Shown: positions 26,077 through 35,124 of the stretch, one piece after another
Layout: each line of letters begins with the position of its first letter
Position numbering within the stretch: the first letter of the stretch is position 1
Source: Caldilineaceae bacterium
Lineage (GTDB): Bacteria; Chloroflexota; Anaerolineae; Caldilineales; Caldilineaceae
Assembly (NCBI GenBank): GCA_028819675.1
Contig: JAPPKT010000026.1
Coordinates: 8,958-72,957 of the forward strand
DNA length: 64,000 nucleotides
Reading direction: 5' to 3'
Made by a program: the position numbers and the translations under genes
The notes under the pieces: model-generated
Databases searched by the model: none
Told to the model about the DNA's origin: nothing
Seen by the model: only the letters and a program-made list of their open reading frames with translations

Positions 26077-29000
26077 CTTCTTCAGCTCGGTTGCCCTCTA
26101 CCTGGCGCTGGCGCTGGGCTTGATTCTCGTCGGTGTGGCGCTGTTGTCGTTGCGCAACCCGATCATCGGCAAACTGGGCGTGCGCAACATTCCCCGCCGC
26201 CCCACACAGTCGATACTGATCGTCTTCGGGCTAACGCTCAGCACGATGATCATCGTGTCGGCCCTCAGCCTGGGCAACACGCTCGAAAATACGATTCGGC
26301 GTCAGACCATCGACGCCTACGGCCAGATCGATCAGGTGGTCTCACCGCCTTTCCTGATGGACCTGATCAATCTGGCCGGCGGCGCGGGCATCGAACCGGA
26401 AAATGCCAGCAGTCCGCAGAGCGCCGCGCTTCTCAACGCCCTCTCATCCGGCGATGTGAACGCCCTGATCGCACTCTTCGAAGAGGGGCTGCCGGGAATC
26501 TCCGAACAACGCTATGAGCAGTTGCGGGAGGAGACCGCGTCGTATCCCCTCATCGACGGTGTGGCCGGCTCGATCCTCTTCCCGACAATTGTACGCAATG
26601 TCAGTACGGGCCAGGGTGAGCCGTTGGGCTTCATCTTCGCGGTGGACGAGAACTATGACACCGGCTTCGGGCTGCACGACGTGGACGGCGCGCCTGTGAG
26701 CACGGCCGATCTGCGTCCGGGAATAGGCGATGTCTTCGCCGAACTGGTCGGGCTGTGGCAGAGGACCGGCGCGGCGGCAAACGAGATCGGCGCGACCCTT
26801 GGCGTGGGGAATGTCGGCGTGGCCGAGGCCGCGTTGGCGGTTGGCGCGGCAGGCGCGGCGCTGCTGGCGGATGAGGGCCCTAGCTTTACGCTGCGGCAGT
26901 TGGCGATCCCGGTGGAGACCTTGCGCAGCTTTGGGTTCGACACCTCCATATTCGATGAAAACGGCATTGAAACGATCAGTCTCGAGGGGTTGGGGATCAG
27001 CGACGCGGACCTGGCGCAGTTCAACCTGGACCCGGACGCGCCGATCACGCTCCCAACGCTGCCCATGCTGGGGGTCAACGTGCCGAACCAGCAGGAACTG
27101 CTCGGCGCGGCGACGGAGACGCTAAGCGCCATAAACCTGAACACGTTGGGCCGGGATGTGGATGCGAGGCTCGGGCAGTTCGGACTTCAACTTCGCCAGG
27201 GGGAGGTGTATCTGAACAAGCTGGGCGCGCAGCAGCTTGACGCTCGCCCGGGCGACCTGCTGGAGATATTCATCGGGCCGGTCCCTGTACCCTATCGTGT
27301 GCGGGCGGTCGTCGAAGAGTCCGGCCCGCCGGGCACGCTCGTGCCGGTGGTGATGATGCACACGGACGAGGCGCAGAAGCTGCTCTTCATGCCGGACAGG
27401 GTCAACAACATACTCATCTCCAACGAAGGTGATGAAGTCAGCGGGATGGTCCACACGCCGGCGGTGAGCGACCAGTTGCGAATGTTGTCTCTCAACGAAA
27501 CGCGGCTGGCCGCGCTGATGGAGCTCCTGCGCAAGCCGGAGGTGGCTGAAGTCATCCGCAAGGAGAGCCTTGCCCCGGTCAATCCTCTATTCAACGACAC
27601 CGATGATACACCACAGTTTCTGATTGAACTCGTCGGCATGTGGTCGCAGGTCACGAGCTTCGATACGGACATAGATGTGCTGGCAGCCGCTGTCTCCGAG
27701 TCAAAGAAGGCTGAAGCAAGTGCGGAAGTTCGATCTGCGCTCAACAACGAGTCGGTCCGGGCGTGGCTGACATCGTTGCCTTTGGAGAACGAGGACCGTT
27801 CGGCGGTTCAAGCAGGCTTGGCGGATATTCGCGATTTCGATGTGCTTGCGCCGTTGAGTAAACAGTTCGTCACGAATGTGGCCGAGGTGGGCGGCATTGC
27901 CTTTGGCTCCCTCTTTTCCAGCTTCGGCATCCTCTCGATTTTCGCCGGCGTGCTTCTGATCTTTCTGATCTTCGTGATGCTGGCCGCGGAACGCCGCAGT
28001 GAATTGGGCATAGCCCGCGCGGTCGGAATGAGACGCATCCACTTGATACAGATGTTTGTCACCGAAGGGCTGGTCTACGATCTGGCTGCCGCGCTGATAG
28101 GTCTTGGCCTTGGGCTACTGGTCTCGTATGGCATGATTGGGTTTTTGAGCGGCCTTCTGTCCAATATTGGCCAGCGCGTAGCCAGTTCATCCCTGCCATT
28201 CACCTTCCACTGGCATGCGGCGCCAACGTCCCTGGTCATCGCCTACTGCCTCGGCGTGATTCTCACCTTCGTCGTGGTGACGATCGCTTCGTGGAACGTG
28301 AGCCGCCTCAACATCATCGCCGCCATTCGCAACTTGCCCGACACATCGCACGGAAGAAGGCAGGGATATTTGGGGCGCGCGCTGCGCTCGCTGGCGCTGC
28401 TGCTGTTGCTCGGAGGTGGAGGATATCTGATCTGGCTGGGCCGCGAGTACGGGCAGACGGTCGCCTTCATGGGTGGAACGCTGCTGCTGGTCGGCATCGG
28501 TTGGGGTGGAGGGTGGTTGAGCCGCGGCTGGACGCCGGGCCAGGCTGTGCTGCGCCGGCGCTTGGTGAATACGGTCATCGGCGTGGGGCTGCTGGCCTTG
28601 TGGGCCGTGCCCTGGAGCGCGGTATTGGACACAGATCTGCCCTGGTTCAACGAAAACCCGGGCCTTACGCTCCTCTCCTTCGCTCTGAGCGGACCATTTA
28701 TCATCACTGGCGCGATCATGGTGGTGATGTTCAACGCCGACAGGTTCGCGGGACTGTTCGTGCGGCTGGTCGGCGGAATCGGGCCGCTCACGCCTGTGCT
28801 GAAAACGGCGGTGGCCTACCCGCTGAGCAATCGCTTCCGCACCGGAACGGCGATGCTGTTGTTCGCGATGGTGATTACGACGGTGACGGTAATGAGTGTG
28901 GTTATCCGGGCGACGGAGGTGGCGACGGAGCCGAGCGAGGAAGAGACGGCCGGCTTCGACATTGTACTGTCGCCGGGTCTGCTCAGTTTCTTTGATCCGG

Positions 29001-30202
29001 TTACCGATATCAACGAGGAGGCGGCGAAGCGAGCGGACTTTCCCAATGAACAGGTGGCGGTGCTTGGCAGCGTCTCGCGTATGTGGTTAACGGCGCGCCA
29101 ACTGGAACCCTCTGCTGAAGAGATGGACAGCACAATACGGACCGACATGACCGGCATCGATGAAGGCTATACCAGGCAGGCCGCGCAGCATTACGGTTTT
29201 CAAATGCGGGCTGCGGGCTATGAGAGCGACGAGGAGATCTGGCAGGCGCTGGCCGAGCGGGATGACGTGGCGGTGGTCACGTCATGGTGGGTGGAGAGAC
29301 CGCCGCAGGAGCCGTCCGGCGGATCTGCTGACAGTCCTGCAGTCTTCGATGACGAAGAACCCTGGCCCTGGGGTCCCAGGCGGTTACAGGGATTCTTCCT
29401 GGAAAAGGGCGGTACGCTGCCGCACCTGCTGGTTGAACTAAGCTCCCGTCCCGACGTATCCACGTCAGGCATGAGTGTGACCTCGTCCGATCTGCAGGCC
29501 GAAATATCAGTTAGCCGGCCGGCCGGCCCGGCCAGCGGCGAGGGAACCACGCACACAGTGCAGATCATCGGTGTGCTCGAAGACGACGAAACGCTGGCCG
29601 AGGGCAGCCTGCAGATGAACCGCCGCGCGCTGGACATTCTCAACGGCGAACCGGTGCATCCCGCTCACTTTTACGTCAAGGTGGCGCCGGACGCCGGCGT
29701 GGGCGAGACTGCCCTGGCGCTGGAGCGGGCGATGTTGAACAGCGGCCTGAACGCGACCCCTCTCTCCGAACGATTCGCAGCCGGGCAAGCTATACTGCGT
29801 GGGATATTGGGGCTGTTCCAGGGCTTTCTGGCGTTGGGTCTGGTCGTCGGTATCGCCGGTTTGGGGGTGATCAGCAGCCGCACGGTCGTAGAGCGCCGGC
29901 AGCAGATCGGCGTATTGCGGGCCATCGGCTACCCGTCGGGCACGGTGGCGCTTCTCTTTGTGCTGGAGGCCAACTTTATCGCCCTTACCGGTATACTGAT
30001 TGGGGGCATAACGGGCTTGATACTGGGCGACAAGACGATTGGCCAGGCGTATGATCTGGCGATGCAACAGAGCTTTCCAACGCCTTGGCTGACCATTGCC
30101 GGCATGTTGGTTGCGGCCTGGCTGTTCTCGCTGCTGACGACCATTCTGCCGGCGTGGCAGGCGTCGCGCATCTATCCGGCAGAAGCATTGCGCTATGAGT
30201 AG
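26069..30202 (+). CDS. FtsX/MacB-type ABC permease, large double-domain form
   Basis: Product of 1377 aa. Membrane segments near residues 5-30 and 48-72 are followed by a ~530-residue exterior domain, a group of three to four segments at ~610-760 with the FtsX phrase [15 protein letters not shown], further segments at ~780-910, a second exterior domain (~970-1250), and a final FtsX core with [19 protein letters not shown] and a terminal [15 protein letters not shown]. It thus carries two FtsX-like units in one chain, so one polypeptide may replace the usual permease dimer. Partner ATPase is encoded just upstream. Such systems extract or export lipoproteins, lipids or peptides, or act mechanically; the substrate is unknown. 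Confidence 0.9.
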   Translation: MSSFFSSVALYLALALGLILVGVALLSLRNPIIGKLGVRNIPRRPTQSILIVFGLTLSTMIIVSALSLGNTLENTIRRQTIDAYGQIDQVVSPPFLMDLINLAGGAGIEPENASSPQSAALLNALSSGDVNALIALFEEGLPGISEQRYEQLREETASYPLIDGVAGSILFPTIVRNVSTGQGEPLGFIFAVDENYDTGFGLHDVDGAPVSTADLRPGIGDVFAELVGLWQRTGAAANEIGATLGVGNVGVAEAALAVGAAGAALLADEGPSFTLRQLAIPVETLRSFGFDTSIFDENGIETISLEGLGISDADLAQFNLDPDAPITLPTLPMLGVNVPNQQELLGAATETLSAINLNTLGRDVDARLGQFGLQLRQGEVYLNKLGAQQLDARPGDLLEIFIGPVPVPYRVRAVVEESGPPGTLVPVVMMHTDEAQKLLFMPDRVNNILISNEGDEVSGMVHTPAVSDQLRMLSLNETRLAALMELLRKPEVAEVIRKESLAPVNPLFNDTDDTPQFLIELVGMWSQVTSFDTDIDVLAAAVSESKKAEASAEVRSALNNESVRAWLTSLPLENEDRSAVQAGLADIRDFDVLAPLSKQFVTNVAEVGGIAFGSLFSSFGILSIFAGVLLIFLIFVMLAAERRSELGIARAVGMRRIHLIQMFVTEGLVYDLAAALIGLGLGLLVSYGMIGFLSGLLSNIGQRVASSSLPFTFHWHAAPTSLVIAYCLGVILTFVVVTIASWNVSRLNIIAAIRNLPDTSHGRRQGYLGRALRSLALLLLLGGGGYLIWLGREYGQTVAFMGGTLLLVGIGWGGGWLSRGWTPGQAVLRRRLVNTVIGVGLLALWAVPWSAVLDTDLPWFNENPGLTLLSFALSGPFIITGAIMVVMFNADRFAGLFVRLVGGIGPLTPVLKTAVAYPLSNRFRTGTAMLLFAMVITTVTVMSVVIRATEVATEPSEEETAGFDIVLSPGLLSFFDPVTDINEEAAKRADFPNEQVAVLGSVSRMWLTARQLEPSAEEMDSTIRTDMTGIDEGYTRQAAQHYGFQMRAAGYESDEEIWQALAERDDVAVVTSWWVERPPQEPSGGSADSPAVFDDEEPWPWGPRRLQGFFLEKGGTLPHLLVELSSRPDVSTSGMSVTSSDLQAEISVSRPAGPASGEGTTHTVQIIGVLEDDETLAEGSLQMNRRALDILNGEPVHPAHFYVKVAPDAGVGETALALERAMLNSGLNATPLSERFAAGQAILRGILGLFQGFLALGLVVGIAGLGVISSRTVVERRQQIGVLRAIGYPSGTVALLFVLEANFIALTGILIGGITGLILGDKTIGQAYDLAMQQSFPTPWLTIAGMLVAAWLFSLLTTILPAWQASRIYPAEALRYE

Positions 30203-30250
30203 CGACAGAGCCAGTTTCACCGTTCACGCACACATGAACGTCAACGGCAT

Positions 30251-30436
30251 TGCCGGCCCGGGCGCTTTTTATTTCCCCAGGGCGCATTCCGTCGCCTGCG
30301 GCGCCGGCGCCCTGGCCGTATAACAGTCGTTATAGGGAATGCCCCGCCCTCGTTCCTCGGGCGGTTGCACCGGCGCGAGCGCCTTTCCCTATAACTCGCT
30401 ATTATACGGAATAAAAAGCGCTCTTCCGGGCCGGCA
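30251..30436. repeat. MITE-like element with terminal and internal inverted repeats
   Basis: The ends TGCCGGCCCGGGCGC...TTTTTATTTCC and GGAATAAAAAGCGC...CCGGGCCGGCA are inverted repeats of about 25 bp. Inside, CCGTATAACAGTCGTTATAGG (30318-30338) and its imperfect inverse (30387-30408) form a second pair. No open frame is inside. It lies 49 bp after the permease stop and could also act as a transcription terminator. A partial copy lies at 24512-24546. Confidence 0.6.
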
Positions 30437-30514
30437 ACATGAGAGGGGTATCCCCCTCTCAAACTCTCCCCTTCGCAGGGGGCAAGCCCCCCGCACCCCC
30501 CCACCTCAACCTCC

Positions 30515-30730
30515 ATGACGCTGCAGGACCAGAAAGACGCCGGGACGACCATGACAAAACCACCTCACGCCGTACCGCCATCCAGCTTCCGCGCTACCCC
30601 TGCGGCGCCTCCACGGCTCGTTCCTCCCACGCTCCGGCGCCGCCATACCATCCAACAGCAAGAACGCGACACCGTGTTACCCCCAGGATCCAAGGAAGAC
30701 CAACTGCAGGCACACCAAGACGCTGAACAA
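30515..30730. repeat. ~200-bp imperfect direct repeat, copy 1
   Basis: TGACGCTGCA-GACCAG-AAGACGCC, GGGACGACCATG, CCACCTCACGCC, TACCGCCA-CCAGC and AACGCGACAC occur in the same order at 30965-31165. No coding function is visible. Confidence 0.6.
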
Positions 30731-30797
30731 GCCGACATCGGCGCAGGGCACGCCAGCCCGTCAAGCCCCGACGGAAGACGCCGAGGCCGGCATCATT

Positions 30798-31010
30798 CTA
30801 ATAAAAGCCGGCGCCCAGACCCACGATCGACGCCGACCAGGGACCGGCGGACAGACTAGCCGTCTCAACCTCCATTTTCGCCTTCTTGCTGTCTGTCAGA
30901 GCAGCCGACATGCTATCAAAACGTGCAATTTGCACGTTTTCGGTGTATTCCCGACGCAGCCGGATCAGACGTTGACGCTGCAAGACCAGCAAGACGCCTG
31001 GGACGACCAT
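30798..31010 (-). pseudogene. DUF3102-like gene remnant (inverted)
   Basis: The minus strand encodes REYTENVQIARFDSMSAALT followed by DSKKAK, which aligns with QKYPQIGQIVRFDSVSAALT DSKKPK of the intact gene at 33282. The helix-turn-helix part upstream is missing and the downstream part differs, so this is a fragment. Confidence 0.6.
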
Positions 31011-31165
31011 GTCAGAGCCACCTCACGCCATACCGCCAGCCAGCCTCCGCCTTACCCCTGCCGGTGCCTCCATACCAGCCAGCAGTACAAACGCGACACT
31101 GAGTTGCCGGCATGACTCCCGGACAGCCAGCTGCAGTCACGCCAAGACGCCGGCAGATCGACCAG
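30965..31165. repeat. ~200-bp imperfect direct repeat, copy 2
   Basis: Second copy of 30515-30730, same orientation, 450 bp away; the remnant at 30798-30960 lies between the copies. Confidence 0.6.
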
Positions 31166-32018
31166 CCCAACACCGGGCGGCCCTGCGCTTCACCCTCGCC
31201 CTCGCTTCACTCGACCTCGGCCTCTGCTTGGGCCGCCCAAGCGCGCAGACTGCCGATTGCGGCAGTCTGCGCCAACGCCAACACCTACTGCCGCCGCAGA
31301 GCGTCCAGGTATTCCGCACACCGGCGGCGGAACTGGCGGGAGACGACAACACGCCGCCATATGCCACCAGATTGCCGCTGCCTCTAGAGGCGCTTATGGG
31401 CTTTCCCAAATGCCGCAATTTGGGCCCGCGCCACCAGAGTAAATTCACGCCCAAAAAAATTTCTCGGGCCGCACACACACCGCCCCTTGTTGACGACCAC
31501 GCCGCAATATTTCGAAATACTGCGCTAGATTGCCATTGCATGCCGCAAAATCGCCGCCATTTGTCGCAATGTTGAGGTGCCGGGATAAGGTATTAAGACG
31601 CCTGGTCATGGGCGCGGCGCGTCTCGTTCCGGCGCGCGTCAGACTCCAAATAGATCGTTCTCATGGCCTTTTTTTCTGAAAATCGCGCCTCCTAAACCGG
31701 TAAAATTTCCAATTTTGCGCCTAGATTCCCACCCCGATCGCATCATCGGCCCCAATCCGCGCTCTTGCCCGGGCGCGCAGAAAACTGACCGCACAGGACG
31801 CCAGTAGAGCGCTTTAGACACCCCTTCTAGGTCTACAAGCCCTTACATTATGACCCCCCTGAGGTGCCCTTGCGGGCGCGGCGAGCCGCGCCTTCGGCGC
31901 TGAGAGGGCCGTGCAATAGGGCCCGTTTTGGCCCTTCATAGTGATGTAGTACAGTGAAATAAAGAAGCGGCCGAGCGGCGCGCTCACGCCCCCGGCCCGG
32001 CCCACGAGATGAGGACTC
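31166..32018. other. gene-poor region
   Basis: No convincing gene was found on either strand. Several open frames exist but none has a ribosome site, signal or recognisable motif. A GC-rich stretch at 31860-31915 (GGGCGCGGCGAGCCGCGCC) can form hairpins. Confidence 0.5.
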
Positions 32019-32144
32019 ATGGACACCCCACAGACTATCACGACCCTCAACGTCTACAAATTCAGACTCTCCCACGTCGCCGGCCCCGCACACGCGAAGA
32101 TAGGATCGAACCCAGGGACGGCGGTGTCGATATTGATGCGGTGA
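32019..32144 (+). CDS. possible 41-aa leader peptide upstream of DUF3102-like gene
   Basis: Starts MDTPQTITTLNVYKF. The leader before it (CCACGAGATGAGGACTC then ATG, preceded by a GGCCG...CGGCC hairpin) resembles that before the 36-aa frame at 43145 (CCACGAGGATATAGCTC then ATG). The peptide has no recognised family and might be a truncated gene. It ends 77 bp before the gene at 32222. Confidence 0.3.
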   Translation: MDTPQTITTLNVYKFRLSHVAGPAHAKIGSNPGTAVSILMR

Positions 32145-32221
32145 CAGCATCCATCTGTTTAGTGAACGTTGCACAACGTGAAGGGGTTCGGGAATAGCCC
32201 AAACCGGTTGGGGAGCGCAGG

Positions 32222-32977
32222 ATGGCGGAAGAAATCACCGTACTATGGCAGGAAGCAGAGCAGCATTTGAGGGCCTTCGAGCAGTTGGCCCGGCGGACGG
32301 TCGAGGAAGCATGGCTGGCGGGTGATGCGCTGATGCGTATCAAAGAGCAGGTCCCGCATGGCGGCTGGCGTGCAGGCCTGGAAGAGCGGGGGATATCCAA
32401 GAGCACGGCCCATCGCTTTATCACTTTGCGGAAGCGATACCCTGAAATGTCCCAAGTTGGGACATTTCGAAGTGTGCAGGCCGCCCTGACAGACAGTAAG
32501 AAGTCGAGTAAAGTCGAGAACTCAACACCGGCCAAACGTCAGCCTATCCCGGCCCACCCGGTGTCGGCAGCCCTGAACGGAGGGCGGACCGTCCGATCCC
32601 GGAGGGTAGTCAGTCCCTATTTGGTGACCCTCGATGACCTTTGGGACTGGGAGCGGTGGGGGCCGTCGGCCATAGCCCGGCGTTTCATGGAAGCGGACGA
32701 AATCGATGCGTTCGGTGCGGCCATCGAGGGCGCGGTCAGGCAGTACATCGAAGAAAGCGAAACCCGCGAGGACCTGTTCCAGGCCTTGACCTGGTTCCGG
32801 CTGGCCCTGTCGTGCCAGGTCGATTTCGGCCCCTACGAGAACGACCCCGGCGCTAGAGCCGAAACGGACAGGCGGGATGGGGCATACCGGGACGGGGACT
32901 TCTATTGGGTCGGGGATTTCGACGACTTTTTGCGCCTGACCAACACCCATATGGCCAGACTCCCCCAAAACCCGTAG
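32222..32977 (+). CDS. DUF3102-like protein, long form
   Basis: Product of 251 aa. The N-terminal ~95 residues contain LWQEAEQHLRAFEQLARRTV, AGDALMRIKEQVPHGGW and ISKSTAHRFITLRKRYPEM, the layout of DUF3102-type proteins: a long helix, an IK-x-x-x-PHG-x-W motif, then an HTH-like segment. This suggests DNA binding, often associated with plasmids and mobile elements. A second half (~130-251) includes LVTLDDLWDWERWGPS, EADEIDAFGAAIEGAV and an acidic C-terminal part; it is partly repeated in the remnant at 34824. Function unknown; a partition or plasmid-maintenance role is only a guess. Confidence 0.65.
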   Translation: MAEEITVLWQEAEQHLRAFEQLARRTVEEAWLAGDALMRIKEQVPHGGWRAGLEERGISKSTAHRFITLRKRYPEMSQVGTFRSVQAALTDSKKSSKVENSTPAKRQPIPAHPVSAALNGGRTVRSRRVVSPYLVTLDDLWDWERWGPSAIARRFMEADEIDAFGAAIEGAVRQYIEESETREDLFQALTWFRLALSCQVDFGPYENDPGARAETDRRDGAYRDGDFYWVGDFDDFLRLTNTHMARLPQNP

Positions 32978-33146
32978 GGAGACAGCACCCCCCACAAGAA
33001 ACTTGCCTTTCTTGAACATTCAGTTCCGCACGCCATCCTTGAGAAAATCCGAATTGGCGCTGACATATAATCTGGCTCCACCCGATCCCAAACCGCAGTC
33101 CAAGACGGCAGGCGCCCAGAAAATCCTGGAGAAGTGCCGCCAGACA

Positions 33147-33181
33147 CAGCGCACACAGCAACAGCGTTGCTGTGTGCGCTG
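33147..33181. repeat. perfect 16-bp inverted repeat (hairpin)
   Basis: CAGCGCACACAGCAAC (33147-33162) and GTTGCTGTGTGCGCTG (33166-33181) surround a three-base loop. It lies 170 bp after one DUF3102-like gene and 100 bp before the next. There is no T run, so a cruciform or protein site is as likely as a terminator. Confidence 0.75.
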
Positions 33182-33281
33182 TTGCACCTGGGGGCATAGT
33201 GTTGCAACATGAAAGGTCCCAGTGTCTTCCAGGATGCGGGGCGCGCACGAGGGACGCATAGTGGTATAAAGAGGAGTGGGC

Positions 33282-34232
33282 ATGACCCAGCAGATAACGG
33301 AGCTGCCGACGCTCTGGAAGGAAGCCGAGGGGCATCTGCGTGCATTTGAGCAATTGGCGCGGCGCACGGTCGAGGAAGCCTGGCTGGCCGGCGATTCGCT
33401 GCTCAGGATTAAGCAGCAACTGCCGCACGGCGCTTGGACGCCGGCCTTGGAAGAGCGGGGCATACATCCACGCCAGGCACGCCGGTTCATCCAGCTTCGG
33501 CAAAAATACCCGCAAATCGGACAAATTGTCCGTTTTGACAGCGTATCCGCTGCTCTGACGGACAGTAAAAAGCCGAAACCTGCACCAACAGAGCAGCCAA
33601 GACTCATAACGACCCCTGAACCCGCGGAGCACACGGGCCCGGCTGATTCCGTCGAGCCGGCGGAGCAGGAGAAGCCCGCCAAGTCTGCAGATTCTATCGT
33701 TTTTGCAAAATCACTTGAGGAGCCGAGGCCCGCCGAGAATACGGAGACAGTCGATCCTGTCGAGCCGGCGGAGGTATCGACTACGACTGAGGGGACAGGG
33801 CTAGCCGATTCCGAAGAGCCGGTTGAGGAACCGTACCCGAACGCGGGCACGGGGTGGCTGCGGCGAATTGAGCAGATTTCGTCGGGACCTAGAGGTATTC
33901 CGAAAAAGCGCCCACCGATGCGGCGACGCCAGCTCCGGAGGCCAGGCCGTCACCAGGGAGAAACCCGAGCGCCGGCCCGCCCGTTTCTTGGGGTCTGGTT
34001 GGGCCCTGCAAAAGCGCCGGGTGATCCTCAGCGCGTGGTGTGGTCGATTCCCCTTCCGAGTATTAGCTGGAAAGGTTTCTTGAACCTGAGTTCACAAACA
34101 GGAGACGAACCCTCACCCCCGCCGGCAGACCGGCGGCCCCGGGCAGACACCGATCAGGAGCCAGACCCAGAATCATCCCGATTCAGCAGATCGGCAAGAA
34201 AAATGCCCCCAACCAGGAGTAGCGCGAAGTAA
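33282..34232 (+). CDS. DUF3102-like protein with acidic repeat tail
   Basis: Product of 316 aa; ATG at 33282 follows GAGGAG by five bases (a GTG six bases earlier is less likely). Residues 1-90 are a close paralogue of the gene at 32222 (LWKEAEGHLRAFEQLARRTV, RIKQQLPHGAW, RFDSVSAALTDSKK). From ~95 to ~200 a low-complexity tail repeats VEPAE-like units (SVEPAEQEKPA, TVDPVEPAEVS). The last ~110 residues are basic and proline-rich and do not resemble the paralogue. The final 79 bases overlap the convergent gene at 34154. Confidence 0.6.
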   Translation: MTQQITELPTLWKEAEGHLRAFEQLARRTVEEAWLAGDSLLRIKQQLPHGAWTPALEERGIHPRQARRFIQLRQKYPQIGQIVRFDSVSAALTDSKKPKPAPTEQPRLITTPEPAEHTGPADSVEPAEQEKPAKSADSIVFAKSLEEPRPAENTETVDPVEPAEVSTTTEGTGLADSEEPVEEPYPNAGTGWLRRIEQISSGPRGIPKKRPPMRRRQLRRPGRHQGETRAPARPFLGVWLGPAKAPGDPQRVVWSIPLPSISWKGFLNLSSQTGDEPSPPPADRRPRADTDQEPDPESSRFSRSARKMPPTRSSAK

Positions 34233-34384
34233 GACGTCTCTAACCAATCCTTCATAGACCCTTCGGGCAGGCCTAGCAGTGAAATGACCCAATCTGCCGT
34301 GAAATGATTGATGCCGGTCGCTACTACCAAAAGTGTGATGAGACTTATGCTATGTCTCCATCCACGCTTCACTCGACCCATCAT
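34154..34384 (-). CDS. small two-pass membrane protein
   Basis: Product of 76 aa; start at 34384 chosen because AAGGGGA precedes two adjacent ATG codons. Two hydrophobic segments (SLITLLVVATGINHF and TSYFALLLVGGIFLADLL) flank a short loop with a Trp-rich turn. The longer frame to 34564 has no signal. Overlaps the 3' end of the convergent DUF3102-like gene by 79 bp. No family recognised. Confidence 0.5.
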   Translation of the reverse strand: MMGRVKRGWRHSISLITLLVVATGINHFTADWVISLLGLPEGSMKDWLETSYFALLLVGGIFLADLLNRDDSGSGS

Positions 34385-34823
34385 CTTTTCCCCTTGATAA
34401 ATTCTCACTATCTGCCAGGCCGCGGAGCTACCTGAGGGAAACGCCAGGCGGAGACCGTTTCCGCCGGATACACACCCCAATCTTAGTACAAGCTCAAGCC
34501 GACGCAGACGCCGGCCCAGCATAGGCACTGGAGCCAGACCATCGCGCCGACGCGATGCCGGCACGTCCTCGAAGACACCGCAAGTCGTCGCTGGCCCCTT
34601 AAAGGAGATGTGTCCATCTTTGCCTCAGTCTGCACTTCTTTATCCCGGATCTAACCAGGCCAACGCCATCAGCTTGGCCCTGGCCGCGCTTTCCAGCGTC
34701 GCTGCCAAGTTCGCAAGGTTGGCTGGCTTGTCTACAGGGTCGCCCCTGGATTCCCACTTGCGACCCTTCATACTTCCCAGAGCTTCCAGTACACGGCCGC
34801 AATCTGGTTTATCCGGCTACGCT

Positions 34824-35020
34824 AGCAGTACCCGCAAATTAACCAACTTGGTGAATTTGGCAGTGTATCGGCGGCCCTGACCGGAGGGCGGTCAGCCCCT
34901 ATCTGGTGACCCTCGATGACCTTTGGGATTGGGAGCGGTGGGGGCCTTCGTCCACAGATCGACGGATCATGGAGGCGGACGAAATCAACGCGTTCGGATC
35001 TGCCATTTCCAATGTTACAA
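34824..35020 (+). pseudogene. DUF3102-like gene remnant
   Basis: An HTH-distal piece (YPQINQLGEFGSVSAALT) is joined directly to a copy of the second domain of the 32222 gene: LVTLDDLWDWERWGPS then DEINAFGSAISN, after which similarity ends. The ~60 residues between these two parts in the parent are deleted. The remaining intergenic sequence (34385-34823) shows nothing recognisable. Confidence 0.65.
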
Positions 35021-35124
35021 CCGCGTCTCGTGTCAGGACCTGTGTGAACCACACAAGCCTTGGGTTTTTGCCAGCTGTTGATACAGTATCACCGTCTCGA
35101 TGCTTCCTCAGCGCTCACCCGGTG

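Noticed and set aside
31009..31575. Plus-strand 188-codon frame.
   Set aside because: Starts inside a direct repeat, rich in Pro/Arg/His like random GC-rich DNA, no ribosome site.
31639..31821. 60-codon minus-strand frame (MSKALYWRPVRSVFCAPGQ).
   Set aside because: No ribosome site, family or context; kept out of the gene list.
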